Shown here piece after piece: positions 24,258 through 32,269 of a DNA stretch of 36,694 bases. Within the stretch, counting starts at the first letter, position 1; the number at the start of each line of letters is the position of its first letter. Under the pieces are notes generated by a model that was not told where the DNA came from, did not search any database, and was given only the letters and a program-made list of their open reading frames with translations. The translations under genes and the position numbers were made by a program. Origin of the DNA: Lachnospiraceae bacterium (GTDB lineage Bacteria; Bacillota; Clostridia; Lachnospirales; Lachnospiraceae); the NCBI GenBank assembly GCA_900770345.1, contig CAAGKF010000151.1, positions 1 through 36,694 of the forward strand. The letters run 5' to 3'.

Positions 24258-25337
24258 TTATTCCGCTATCTGCACCGCCACATCTTCAAAAGCAGGCTTT
24301 GTATTGATCAGACCCCGGTCATACATCCAGTTGATATTCTCCTCCCAGTTTTCTCTGTTCTGGCTCAGGAAGGGGGCATCCGCAGTCTCCATCACAGGGA
24401 GCAGGATTTCGCAGGAAGCCTTTTCCACCTCAGGTGTCAGAGGGAAATTGTTCTCGTCCTGATTATCCAGCAGGATCTGCAGACATCCCTCCGGATCTGC
24501 CTTGAAATCGTCAAAGCCTTTCCGGCAGGCCCGGAGAAAGCCCTGCAGCATTTCGCCGTCTTCCTCGATGGTTTTGTCGTTTGCCAGTATTACTTCCTCA
24601 TAGTAGTTTGGCATACCGTAATCTGTCAGATCAAAATAATTGACCTGGAAGCCCTCGTGCTCCATCTGAGGAACCTCATGGTTGATCATACAGCCAATGG
24701 TGGCATCTACATTTCCGGTGGTCATGGAACTCATCAGGTCAAAGCCTACGTCCTGCATGGTGATGCTGGATGAGTCAACACCTGCGTCTTCCATAATAGC
24801 CTCCACCATTGCTTCGCTTAAAGGCGTGCCGCTGTAGCCAATGGTCTTGCCTTCCAGATCTGCCGGAGAATTGATCCCTGCTTCCGACAGGGAAACAATA
24901 GCGTTTAAGGGACTCTGAAGCAGAGCTCCGATGGATTTTATTTTTACATCTTGGTTGGTGCGTGCCTGGATCAGATCATGCTGATAATAAAGGCCGACCT
25001 CGGCCTTTCCGGCGGCAACAAGAGACATAGCGTCATTGGTGTTGGTCGGAAACTGGATATTTACCTTCAGTCCTTCCTCCTCGAAATAGCCTCTTTCCAT
25101 GGCTGTGTACAGGAAAGCATGAAGGGCATTGGGGTACCAGTCCAGAACGATATCGATCTCACGAAGAGAGGCTGTGCCGTTCAGAGAAGTCTGGGCGGAG
25201 GTACCGGCTGCAGCATCGGCGGCTGTCTCAGAGGATGTTTCAGCAGCAGTCAAAGCGGAGGTCTGGCTGCCGCAGCCGGACAGCAGTGTCAGTGAGGCGG
25301 CACATGCAAGTGCCAGCAATTTCATCTGTTTTTTCAT
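24258..25337 (-). CDS. thiY: thiamine-precursor (HMP) ABC transporter substrate-binding lipoprotein
   Basis: A 359-residue lipoprotein with the lipobox LSGC at residues 19-22. The mature part belongs to the NMT1/THI5-like family: IDIVLDWYPNALHAFLYTAM, then YFEEEGLKVNIQFP and AGKAEVGLYYQHDLIQARTN. It should bind the pyrimidine precursor of thiamine (formyl-aminopyrimidine or HMP) outside the cell and deliver it to a ThiX/ThiZ permease and ATPase, which are encoded at 32263-33816. A TPP riboswitch and terminator upstream support the thiamine role. The ATG at 25337 is chosen because it opens the signal peptide; the frame is open 38 codons further upstream into the riboswitch terminator. Confidence 0.9.
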   Translation of the reverse strand: MKKQMKLLALACAASLTLLSGCGSQTSALTAAETSSETAADAAAGTSAQTSLNGTASLREIDIVLDWYPNALHAFLYTAMERGYFEEEGLKVNIQFPTNTNDAMSLVAAGKAEVGLYYQHDLIQARTNQDVKIKSIGALLQSPLNAIVSLSEAGINSPADLEGKTIGYSGTPLSEAMVEAIMEDAGVDSSSITMQDVGFDLMSSMTTGNVDATIGCMINHEVPQMEHEGFQVNYFDLTDYGMPNYYEEVILANDKTIEEDGEMLQGFLRACRKGFDDFKADPEGCLQILLDNQDENNFPLTPEVEKASCEILLPVMETADAPFLSQNRENWEENINWMYDRGLINTKPAFEDVAVQIAE

Positions 25338-25383
25338 TTTCTTTTCAGTTCCTTTCCAGGGGAGTTTTCGTATTATAAAACGC

Positions 25384-25411
25384 AAAAAGCGCGTACAGAC
25401 AATGCACGCGC
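25384..25411 (-). terminator. terminator of the TPP riboswitch
   Basis: On the minus strand GCGCGTGCA pairs with TGTACGCGC (one mismatch, 25389-25411) and a TTTTT follows (25384-25388). It lies directly after the aptamer and before thiY, so TPP binding should stop transcription here. Confidence 0.85.
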
Positions 25412-25423
25412 AGCGACAGCTCC

Positions 25424-25516
25424 ATGATTTCCCTACGTTGGCATTATCCAAATCAGGTTATGGGTCTCGGCAGTACAGCCGACTCTCAGCCTGCTTTTCG
25501 CAAGCTCCCCTTTTTA
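25424..25516 (-). ncRNA. TPP riboswitch (thi box)
   Basis: Read on the minus strand the conserved parts are in order: GGGGAGC, GCAGGCTGAGAG, GAGACCC, ATAACCTGATTTGG, ATAATGCCAACGTAGGGAA. These are the CUGAGA and ACCUGAU..GGAUAAUGCCA..GUAGGGAA signatures of the TPP aptamer. It controls thiY. The rest of the gap 25517-25748 shows no gene; a weak minus-strand promoter (TTGCAT, 17 bases, TTTAAT) lies near 25577-25610. Confidence 0.93.
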
Positions 25517-25748
25517 AAGTTTTATGGCTCATTACGAGCTATTCTCAGTGGACAGGGCAGGCATCCCTTGTCCTCTGAGGGTATTAAATCACAGATTAGG
25601 AAAAAATGCAAGCATCAAATCACCGCAGTCCTCAGGGATATCGTGCCATCGGATTGTGCAGAATGGCTAAAATCCATCCATCTGAATTAGGGAAAATGCA
25701 GGCACTTTGGGAAAAGATTGAAAGAACTTTCTGAACAATATTAATGTA

Positions 25749-25777
25749 TTGAAAATAAATTCATATATGCTTATACT
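25749..25777 (+). promoter_or_regulatory. promoter of the nan operon
   Basis: TTGAAA (25749-25754), 17-base spacer, TATACT (25772-25777). Possible RpiR sites are a dyad GAAAG-AA-CTTTC at 25720-25731 and TGAAAATAAATTCA at 25750-25763 over the -35 box. The promoter is divergent from thiY. Confidence 0.65.
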
Positions 25778-25804
25778 GATTCCGAAATAAAGGAGGGAAA
25801 ACAC

Positions 25805-26491
25805 ATGAACGAACGAGTGGAACAGCTGAAAGGAAAACTGGTCGTATCCTGTCAGGCATTGCCACAGGAGCCGCTTCATTCTTCTTTCATTATGGGAAGG
25901 ATGGCATTGGCGGCAAAGATGGGAGGAGCCTGCGGGATACGGGCAAATACAAAGGAGGATATTAAAGAGATCCAGTCTCAGGTAGACCTTCCGATCATCG
26001 GTATCGTAAAAAGAGATTACAGCGACAGCAGAATCTATATTACGCCAACGATGAAGGAGATCGATGAGCTGATGGAGGTTAAGCCGGAGATTATCGCCAT
26101 GGACGCCACCTTTTCAGAACGGCCGGGGCATAAAAGCCTGGATGAATTTTTCTGTGAAGTGAAGGCGAAATATCCGGATCAGCTCTGGATGGCGGACTGC
26201 TCTACCGTGGAAGAAGCACTCCATGCGGATGAGCTTGGGTTTGACTTTATCGGCACAACAATGGTCGGCTACACAGAACAGAGCCGGGGACATAAGATCG
26301 AAGAAAATGATTTCGAGATCCTGCGGACGATCCTGGCAAAAGTGAAGCACCGGGTAATCGCCGAAGGGAACATCAATACGCCGGAAAAAGCGAAGCGGGT
26401 GATTGAACTGGGGGCCTTCAGTGTGGTGGTAGGTTCCGTCATCACAAGGCCGCAGCTGATTACCAGGACATTTGTGCAGGCGCTGGAGTGA
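25805..26491 (+). CDS. nanE: N-acetylmannosamine-6-phosphate 2-epimerase
   Basis: A 228-residue TIM-barrel enzyme that turns ManNAc-6-phosphate into GlcNAc-6-phosphate. Signature stretches are LVVSCQALPQEPLHSSFIMG at the start, IIGIVKRDY with the catalytic Lys, PEIIAMDATFSERPG and VIAEGNINTPEKA. The length is normal. AGGAGGG (25792-25798) precedes the ATG. It is the first gene of a complete sialic acid operon. Confidence 0.95.
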   Translation: MNERVEQLKGKLVVSCQALPQEPLHSSFIMGRMALAAKMGGACGIRANTKEDIKEIQSQVDLPIIGIVKRDYSDSRIYITPTMKEIDELMEVKPEIIAMDATFSERPGHKSLDEFFCEVKAKYPDQLWMADCSTVEEALHADELGFDFIGTTMVGYTEQSRGHKIEENDFEILRTILAKVKHRVIAEGNINTPEKAKRVIELGAFSVVVGSVITRPQLITRTFVQALE

Positions 26492-26566
26492 TCTCCATAC
26501 CAATTTCGTACCTGAATATTTTCAACATAAAAAATTAAAACAAATAAAAAGAAAAGGAGAAAGAAC

Positions 26567-27487
26567 ATGAGAAATCTGGACAAGTACAAAGGAGTTATCC
26601 CCGCGTTTTACGCATGCTACGACAGGGATGGCAGCATCAGCCCCAAAGGGGTACGGACGCTGACAAAATATTTTGTGGAGAAAGGCGTCAAAGGTGTATA
26701 TGTAAACGGCTCTTCCGGAGAATGTATCTATCAGAGTGTTGAGGACAGGAAAATTGTTCTTGAAAATGTGATGAATGCGGCGGAAGGAAAGCTTACGGTC
26801 ATTGCTCACGTAGCCTGCAACAATACGAAGGACAGTATGGAGCTGGCAAGACATGCCGAAAGCCTTGGCGTTGACGCGATCGCGGCGATTCCTCCCATCT
26901 ATTTCCATCTGCCGGAGTACGGGATCGCGCAGTACTGGAATGATATCAGCTCCGCAGCTCCCAACACAGACTTTGTGATCTACAATATTCCTCAGCTTGC
27001 AGGCGTTGCGCTGACACAGGGATTATTTGCCGAGATGAGGAAGAATCCCAGAGTGATCGGAGTTAAGAATTCTTCTATGCCGGTTCAGGATATCCAGATG
27101 TTCAAACAGGCGGCAGGTGAGGACTACATCATCTTCAATGGTCCGGATGAGCAGTTTATAAGCGGCCGCGTGATCGGCGCGGAAGGCGGAATCGGAGGGA
27201 CATACGGAGCGATGCCGGAATTATTCCTGAAGCTGGATGAGCTTGTAAAAGCCGGGAAACTGGACGAGGCAAGAGAGGTGCAGTACGCGGTAGACGCAAT
27301 CATCTATAAGATGTGTTCCGGCCATGGAAATATGTACGCTGTAATCAAGGAGATCCTCAGGATCAATGAGGGCCTGGAGCTGGGTGGAGTAAGAGCGCCG
27401 CTGACGAATCTGGCTGACAGCGACAAGGCGGTTGCAGAAGAAGCCGCTCAGATGATTCGTGACGCAAAAGAAAAATTTCTTGCATAA
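26567..27487 (+). CDS. nanA: N-acetylneuraminate lyase
   Basis: A 306-residue class I aldolase that splits N-acetylneuraminate into ManNAc and pyruvate. It has VNGSSGE (residues 46-52) for the pyruvate carboxylate, the catalytic Tyr139 in VIYNIPQLAG and the Schiff-base Lys167 in IGVKNSS. The DHDPS-like fold and length are standard. AAGGAGA lies ahead of the ATG. It comes after nanE with a 75-base gap and no terminator. Confidence 0.95.
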   Translation: MRNLDKYKGVIPAFYACYDRDGSISPKGVRTLTKYFVEKGVKGVYVNGSSGECIYQSVEDRKIVLENVMNAAEGKLTVIAHVACNNTKDSMELARHAESLGVDAIAAIPPIYFHLPEYGIAQYWNDISSAAPNTDFVIYNIPQLAGVALTQGLFAEMRKNPRVIGVKNSSMPVQDIQMFKQAAGEDYIIFNGPDEQFISGRVIGAEGGIGGTYGAMPELFLKLDELVKAGKLDEAREVQYAVDAIIYKMCSGHGNMYAVIKEILRINEGLELGGVRAPLTNLADSDKAVAEEAAQMIRDAKEKFLA

Positions 27488-27514
27488 ATCAAGGTGAATT
27501 GGGGAGGTAAAATC

Positions 27515-29020
27515 ATGCAGGGATTTACAATGATCGATCTTGTTATCTTAATCGTATATCTGGCCGCGGTGCTTCTTGCAGGCCTGCACTTCGCAAAGAA
27601 GGAGATGAAGGGAAAAGAATATTTCAAGGGTGACGGGACCATACCCTGGTGGGTGACGTCCGTATCAATCTTTGCAACGCTGCTGAGCCCCATCTCTTTT
27701 CTGTCTCTGGCTGGCAATTCTTATGCAGGGACCTGGCTTATGTGGTTTGCGCAGCTGGGCATGCTGCTTGCGATCCCGCTGACCATCCGGTTCTTTCTGC
27801 CGATCTATGGCAGTCTGGGTATTGATACGGCATATCACTATATGGAGCTGAGGTTCGGGAGCAAGGGGCTGCGTGTCCTGGGTGCTGTCATGTTTATCAT
27901 CTATCAGATCGGGCGTATGTCTATCATCATGTACCTGCCGTGCATGGTGCTGGGAAGCCTGACAGGGATCAGCGTAAATCTGCTGATCATCATTATGGGT
28001 GTGATTGCTATCATCTATTCCTGTACAGGCGGCTTAAAATCCGTACTCTGGACAGACTTCATCCAGGGATCCGTTCTGCTGATTGGCGTCACATTTTCAC
28101 TGATATTCCTGCTCATGCATCTGGACGGAGGAATCGGCGCGATCTTCAGCGCCTTTGCTTCAGAACACAAATTCCTTGCGGCAGACCAGCCCATTTTTAA
28201 CCCAAACATCTTAAAGGACAGCGTGTTCATCATGATCGTTGGCGCAGGCTTCAACACCATGGGCTCCTATGTATCCAGCCAGGATATTGTACAGCGTTTT
28301 ACTACCACCACAGACACGAAGAAGATGAATAAGATGATGCTGACCAACGGCGTGTTATCCATTTTCATCGCAACGGTATTCTACCTGATCGGAACCGGGC
28401 TGTATGTATTCTATCAGCAGAATACCCTTCCTCCGGCAGCAGCGCAGGACCAGATCTTTGCTTCCTACATTGCATTTGAGCTTCCCGTAGGTGTGACAGG
28501 ACTCCTTTTGGCAGCGATCTATGCGGCAGCACAGTCCACGCTTTCCACCGGACTGAATTCTGTAGCTTCCAGCTGGACGCTGGATATCCAGGCGCGTCTG
28601 GCCAGGAAGGAACTGAGTTTTGAGAAGCAGACCAGGATCGGCCAGTATGTATCTCTGCTTGTGGGTATTTTTTCCATCGTTGTGGCAATGGTGCTGGCTA
28701 ACGGAGGAGTAAAATCCGCATATGAATGGTTCAACGGATTTATGGGACTGGTGCTGGGGATTCTGATCGGTTCCTTTATCCTGGGAGCGTTCACAAAGGT
28801 TGCCAATACCTTCGGAACTACGCTGGCGTTCATCGCAGCATCTGCCGTAATGATCTATATCAAGTATTTTGTACCGGCCGCCAGCGTTTCCATCTGGTCC
28901 TATTCCATCATTTCCATTGCCGTATCTCTGGTTGTGGGAGTTCCCGCAAGCTATATCTGGCGGAAGGTGAAAGGCGATACGTCGGTACCGGCGCCTCATA
29001 CAACGATCTATAAAGATTAA
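27515..29020 (+). CDS. sodium:solute symporter, probable sialic acid importer
   Basis: A 501-residue membrane protein of the SSS family with about 13 hydrophobic segments. Motifs include GKEYFKGDGTIPWWVTSVSI, SPISFLSLAGNSYAGTW and a later VGAGFNTMGSYVSSQDIVQR. Members of this family next to nan genes (SiaT type) co-import N-acetylneuraminate with sodium. The position between nanA and yhcH supports that substrate; the sequence alone would also allow other sugars. The ATG at 27515 has GGGGAGG (27501-27507) ahead; a GTG seven codons earlier overlaps that region. Confidence 0.9.
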   Translation: MQGFTMIDLVILIVYLAAVLLAGLHFAKKEMKGKEYFKGDGTIPWWVTSVSIFATLLSPISFLSLAGNSYAGTWLMWFAQLGMLLAIPLTIRFFLPIYGSLGIDTAYHYMELRFGSKGLRVLGAVMFIIYQIGRMSIIMYLPCMVLGSLTGISVNLLIIIMGVIAIIYSCTGGLKSVLWTDFIQGSVLLIGVTFSLIFLLMHLDGGIGAIFSAFASEHKFLAADQPIFNPNILKDSVFIMIVGAGFNTMGSYVSSQDIVQRFTTTTDTKKMNKMMLTNGVLSIFIATVFYLIGTGLYVFYQQNTLPPAAAQDQIFASYIAFELPVGVTGLLLAAIYAAAQSTLSTGLNSVASSWTLDIQARLARKELSFEKQTRIGQYVSLLVGIFSIVVAMVLANGGVKSAYEWFNGFMGLVLGILIGSFILGAFTKVANTFGTTLAFIAASAVMIYIKYFVPAASVSIWSYSIISIAVSLVVGVPASYIWRKVKGDTSVPAPHTTIYKD

Positions 29021-29041
29021 TCTATTTGCGGAGGTATAAGG

Positions 29042-29494
29042 ATGATATTTGGAAATATTGCAGACGAAAATGAGTTCCGGTTTCTGGAGGAACAGATCAG
29101 AGAATGCTTTGCCTATGCCAGGAGCCACAACCTTGCAGGATTTGAAAAGGGAAGCCATGAGATCGACGGAGAAAGGCTCTTTGTGAACATCGTGGAATAT
29201 ACCACAACGGTCCCGGAGGAGCGTTTCTGGGAGGCGCACAGGAAATATCTGGATGTACACCTGATGCTTCGCGGCACAGAGCAGATAGACCTGAATTTTA
29301 TTCGGAATATGGAAGTGGGAGAATTTGTGGACAAGGATGATTTCCTTCCTATGGAAGGAGAGAAGAACAGCTCTGTCATTTTGAGAGAAGGAGATTTCCT
29401 GATCTGCTGTCCCTGCGACGGGCACCGCACTGCAGTAGCGGCAGGCGTGCCGGAGACTATCAAAAAAGCGATCTTTAAAGTACGCGTAAAATAA
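29042..29494 (+). CDS. yhcH: YhcH/YjgK/YiaL family protein, probable sialic acid anomerase
   Basis: A 150-residue cupin-like protein. Typical stretches are FWEAHRKYLDVHLMLRGTEQ and CCPCDGHRTAV, which supply the metal-binding His and acidic residues. E. coli YhcH (NanQ) speeds anomer exchange of N-acetylneuraminate, and the nan context here supports the same role. GGAGG (29030-29034) precedes the ATG. A very stable hairpin follows at 29502. Confidence 0.9.
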   Translation: MIFGNIADENEFRFLEEQIRECFAYARSHNLAGFEKGSHEIDGERLFVNIVEYTTTVPEERFWEAHRKYLDVHLMLRGTEQIDLNFIRNMEVGEFVDKDDFLPMEGEKNSSVILREGDFLICCPCDGHRTAVAAGVPETIKKAIFKVRVK

Positions 29495-29501
29495 AAGCAG
29501 G

Positions 29502-29550
29502 GCGTCAGAGAGGCAAGTCGGGAAGCAGCTCCCGGATTGCCTCTCTGCGC
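29502..29550 (+). terminator. stable hairpin after yhcH
   Basis: CAGAGAGGCAA (29506-29516) pairs with TTGCCTCTCTG (29537-29547), with an inner CGGGA/TCCCG helix and outer GCG/CGC. Only a short TTTT follows at 29555-29558, so termination is likely partial. It separates the first four nan genes from nanK and the regulator. Confidence 0.6.
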
Positions 29551-29595
29551 GTATGTTTTGCCGGGCACGAATCCTGTCGGAACTGATTTTACCAT

Positions 29596-29624
29596 TTTCA
29601 CTGTGCTGTAATCTGTGTTATAAT
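29596..29624 (+). promoter_or_regulatory. possible internal promoter ahead of nanK
   Basis: A consensus TATAAT (29619-29624) lies 17 bases after a weak TTTCAC (29596-29601). It would give nanK and the RpiR gene a separate low-level transcript. CGGGCACGAA (29562-29571) and TTCGTGCCCG (29667-29676) are exact inverted repeats flanking it. Confidence 0.4.
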
Positions 29625-29711
29625 GTAAAAATGTGAACGTCCGATGAGAATATCCGGCGGTATGTTTTCGTGCCCGAACAGATAATATAATTAGAAAGGA
29701 ATGTCATTACA

Positions 29712-30602
29712 GTGAAGGAATATATAAGCATTGACATAGGGGGCACGGCAATCAAATACGGTGTGATACGGGAAGCCGGGGAATTCGTAAGCCGCAGTGA
29801 ACGGAAGACAGAGGCTTATAAGGGCGGTCCGTCGATACTGGCAAAAACAGTAAAAATTACAGAGGAGCTGATCCGTACCCATGAGATCAGCGGGATCTGT
29901 ATTTCCACAGCCGGCATGGTGGACACGGAGAAGGGAGAGATCATTTATTCCGCACCGCTGATACCGAATTATGCCGGGACTAAGTTTAAGGAGACCATGG
30001 AAAAGCGGTTTGGGATCCCCTGCGAGGTGGAAAATGACGTGAACTGCGCGGGGCTTGCAGAATATAAGTCGGGCGCGGCGAGAGGCAGCAGCATAGCGCT
30101 GATGCTGACGATCGGGACCGGGATCGGCGGCTGCGCGATCATAGACGGAAAAGTGTTCCGCGGCTCCGGCAACAGCGCCTGCGAGGTGGGATATATGCAT
30201 ATGGACGGCAGCGATTTCCAGACGCTGGGCGCGGCAAGCATTCTGACCAGGAAAGTGGCTGAGTGGAAACAGGCGCCGGGGGAGGAATGGAACGGCTGCC
30301 GCATTTTTGAGGAGGCCCAAAAGGGAGATGAACTGTGTATCCGTGCCATTGACGAAATGACGGAGGTCCTGGGAAAGGGGATCGCGAACATATGTTATGT
30401 TATAAACCCGGAGGTCGTTGTGCTGGGTGGAGGGATCATGGCCCAGGAGGCTTTCCTGCGGGGGAGAATAGAGAAAGCACTGAAAAAATATCTGGTTCCG
30501 GGTATCGCGAAAAACACCAGGATTGAATTTGCAGAGCACAGGAATGATGCAGGTATGCTGGGAGCATTTTACCACTTTCAGGAGGTGCATCAGGAAAGAT
30601 AA
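29712..30602 (+). CDS. nanK: ROK family kinase, N-acetylmannosamine kinase
   Basis: A 296-residue sugar kinase making ManNAc-6-phosphate from ManNAc. ROK motifs: ISIDIGGTAIKYGV at the start (phosphate loop), ENDVNCAGLAEYKSGAARGS and LTIGTGIGG. The usual zinc-binding CxCGxxGCxE motif is missing; the matching region reads EVGYMHMDGSDFQTLGAASI, so this is a zinc-free ROK variant. The start is a GTG at 29712, preceded by AAAGGA (29695-29700) at a slightly long distance; no ATG in frame fits the N-terminal motif. The nan operon context supports ManNAc as substrate. Confidence 0.88.
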   Translation: MKEYISIDIGGTAIKYGVIREAGEFVSRSERKTEAYKGGPSILAKTVKITEELIRTHEISGICISTAGMVDTEKGEIIYSAPLIPNYAGTKFKETMEKRFGIPCEVENDVNCAGLAEYKSGAARGSSIALMLTIGTGIGGCAIIDGKVFRGSGNSACEVGYMHMDGSDFQTLGAASILTRKVAEWKQAPGEEWNGCRIFEEAQKGDELCIRAIDEMTEVLGKGIANICYVINPEVVVLGGGIMAQEAFLRGRIEKALKKYLVPGIAKNTRIEFAEHRNDAGMLGAFYHFQEVHQER

Positions 30603-30616
30603 AGGATGAGAAAAGA

Positions 30617-31459
30617 ATGGAATACTATGTGAAATCCGTAATACCGATCATAGAATCAAATTACGACAAGCTGACTGCGGTGGAGAAAACGATCGCGGAT
30701 TTTTTCATACAGAACCGGAAAAAGGTGGATTTTTCCGCCAGGGCGGTAGCGGAGCTTTTGTTTGTGTCGGAGGCGTCTTTGTCGCGCTTCGCAAAAAAGT
30801 GCGGCTACCGCGGTTACCGGGAATTTGTATACCAGTATGAGGAAACCTTTGTTGAAAAGCAGGAATCCATCACCGGGAATACGAGGATGGTGTTAAATGC
30901 CTATCAGGAGCTTTTGAATAAAACCTACAGCCTGGTGGACGAGGCGCAGATCGCCAGAATCAGCCGGTACCTGAGCCAGGTAGACAGGGTGCTGGTGTGC
31001 GGCAAGGGAAGCTCCGGGCTGGCAGCGAGTGAAATGGAATTCCGCTTTATGAGGATCGGCGTGGATATCGATTCCATTCTTGACACGGATATCATGAGGA
31101 TGCAGGCGGTATTTCAGGATAAGCGAAGCCTTGTCTTCGGCATCAGTATCAGCAGCGAGAAAGAGGAAGTATTGTTCCTGCTGAAGGAAGCCCATCGGAG
31201 AGGCGCGAGGACTGTGCTGCTTACCGCAAACAACAGGGAGGAATTTTCTGAATTCTGCACAGAGGTGATACTCCTCCCCTCTCTGCGCCATCTGAACCAT
31301 GGAAATGTGATCTCGCCTCAGTTCCCCATACTGGTTATGCTGGATATCATTTACTCCTACTATGTGGAGCAGGATAAATATAAGAAAGAAACAATGCACG
31401 ATGACACGCTCCGGGCGCTGGAGGAAGGCAGGCAGAAGCATTTGAGCGTGATGGAGTAG
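30617..31459 (+). CDS. RpiR family transcriptional regulator, probable nan regulator
   Basis: A 280-residue regulator with an N-terminal helix-turn-helix (about 20-75, FSARAVAELLFVSEASLSRF then KKCGYRGYREFVYQYEE) and a C-terminal SIS sugar-phosphate-binding domain (about 120-250, VLVCGKGSSGLAASEMEFRF). It follows nanK by 14 bases. RpiR regulators of nan operons sense ManNAc-6-phosphate or a related sugar phosphate; that ligand is assumed by analogy. No terminator is seen after it, so read-through into tenA is possible. Confidence 0.9.
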   Translation: MEYYVKSVIPIIESNYDKLTAVEKTIADFFIQNRKKVDFSARAVAELLFVSEASLSRFAKKCGYRGYREFVYQYEETFVEKQESITGNTRMVLNAYQELLNKTYSLVDEAQIARISRYLSQVDRVLVCGKGSSGLAASEMEFRFMRIGVDIDSILDTDIMRMQAVFQDKRSLVFGISISSEKEEVLFLLKEAHRRGARTVLLTANNREEFSEFCTEVILLPSLRHLNHGNVISPQFPILVMLDIIYSYYVEQDKYKKETMHDDTLRALEEGRQKHLSVME

Positions 31460-31529
31460 GCAGGGCGCGGGAGCGAGTGCAGATATGGAACCGGAACGTT
31501 GAATTACCGTGGCGTCAGCGAACGCCGAA

Positions 31530-31558
31530 TTGACAAATTTATACGGGTATGGTAAAAC
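31530..31558 (+). promoter_or_regulatory. probable promoter of tenA-thiZ-thiX
   Basis: TTGACA (31530-31535), 17 bases, TAAAAC (31553-31558). A 6-bp inverted repeat GATACT/AGTATC (31559-31579) lies at the expected start of transcription. No TPP riboswitch is present in the 148-base gap. Confidence 0.5.
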
Positions 31559-31606
31559 GATACTATTATGAAAAGTATCAATTGAAAAGGGTTGAGGTGA
31601 GAGATC

Positions 31607-32269
31607 ATGAAGGTTTCAGAAGCGTTGATTCAGGCTGGAGAGCCGCTGTGGGAGGAGTTTTGTCACTGTCCTTTTGTTGCAGGCATTGCGGACGGAACAC
31701 TGGAACAGGAAAAATTTCAGTTTTATCTGGTACAGGATTATCTGTATCTTTTTGATTATGCAAGACTGTTTGCTCTGGGTGTGGCAAAGGCGGAAAAACC
31801 CGAGGCCATGAGTTATTTTGCGGCTTATGTATCTCAGATATTGAACGGAGAGATGCAGACTCACAGGGACTACATGGCCCGTCTGGGAATTACTGCGGAG
31901 GAAGCGGAGAATGCTGAAATGGCAGCGGAAAACCGTGCTTATGTCGATTATATGCTGGCAAGAGGCTGGGAAGGCGGAGCGGATATCATTGCGGTATCCG
32001 TGCTGGCCTGTGCAGTCAGCTACGAATATATTGCAAAGAGGATCGTGGAGGAGCACCCGAAGGCGGCAGATCACCCCTTCTTCGGGGAGTGGGTTTCCAG
32101 CTATGCTTCAGAAGAATATGCTGCCGCCAACAGGGAGCTGTGTGAACTGCTGGATAAACTGACAGAGGACTGTACTGCCGCGCAGCTGGAGCGTTATAAA
32201 GAAATTTTCTTAAAATGCACCTGGCATGAAGGCCAATTCTGGATGATGGGGTACAGAGGCACATGTTAG
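31607..32269 (+). CDS. tenA: TenA family aminopyrimidine aminohydrolase (thiaminase II)
   Basis: A 220-residue all-helical enzyme that removes the amino group from thiamine breakdown products to regenerate the HMP pyrimidine. Asp44 in LVQDYLYL, the catalytic Cys135 in VLACAVSYEY and Glu208 in WHEGQFWMM match the known active-site residues of Bacillus TenA in kind and nearly in number. Its stop overlaps the ThiZ start by seven bases. Together with ThiXYZ it salvages thiamine pyrimidine from the surroundings. Confidence 0.93.
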   Translation: MKVSEALIQAGEPLWEEFCHCPFVAGIADGTLEQEKFQFYLVQDYLYLFDYARLFALGVAKAEKPEAMSYFAAYVSQILNGEMQTHRDYMARLGITAEEAENAEMAAENRAYVDYMLARGWEGGADIIAVSVLACAVSYEYIAKRIVEEHPKAADHPFFGEWVSSYASEEYAAANRELCELLDKLTEDCTAAQLERYKEIFLKCTWHEGQFWMMGYRGTC

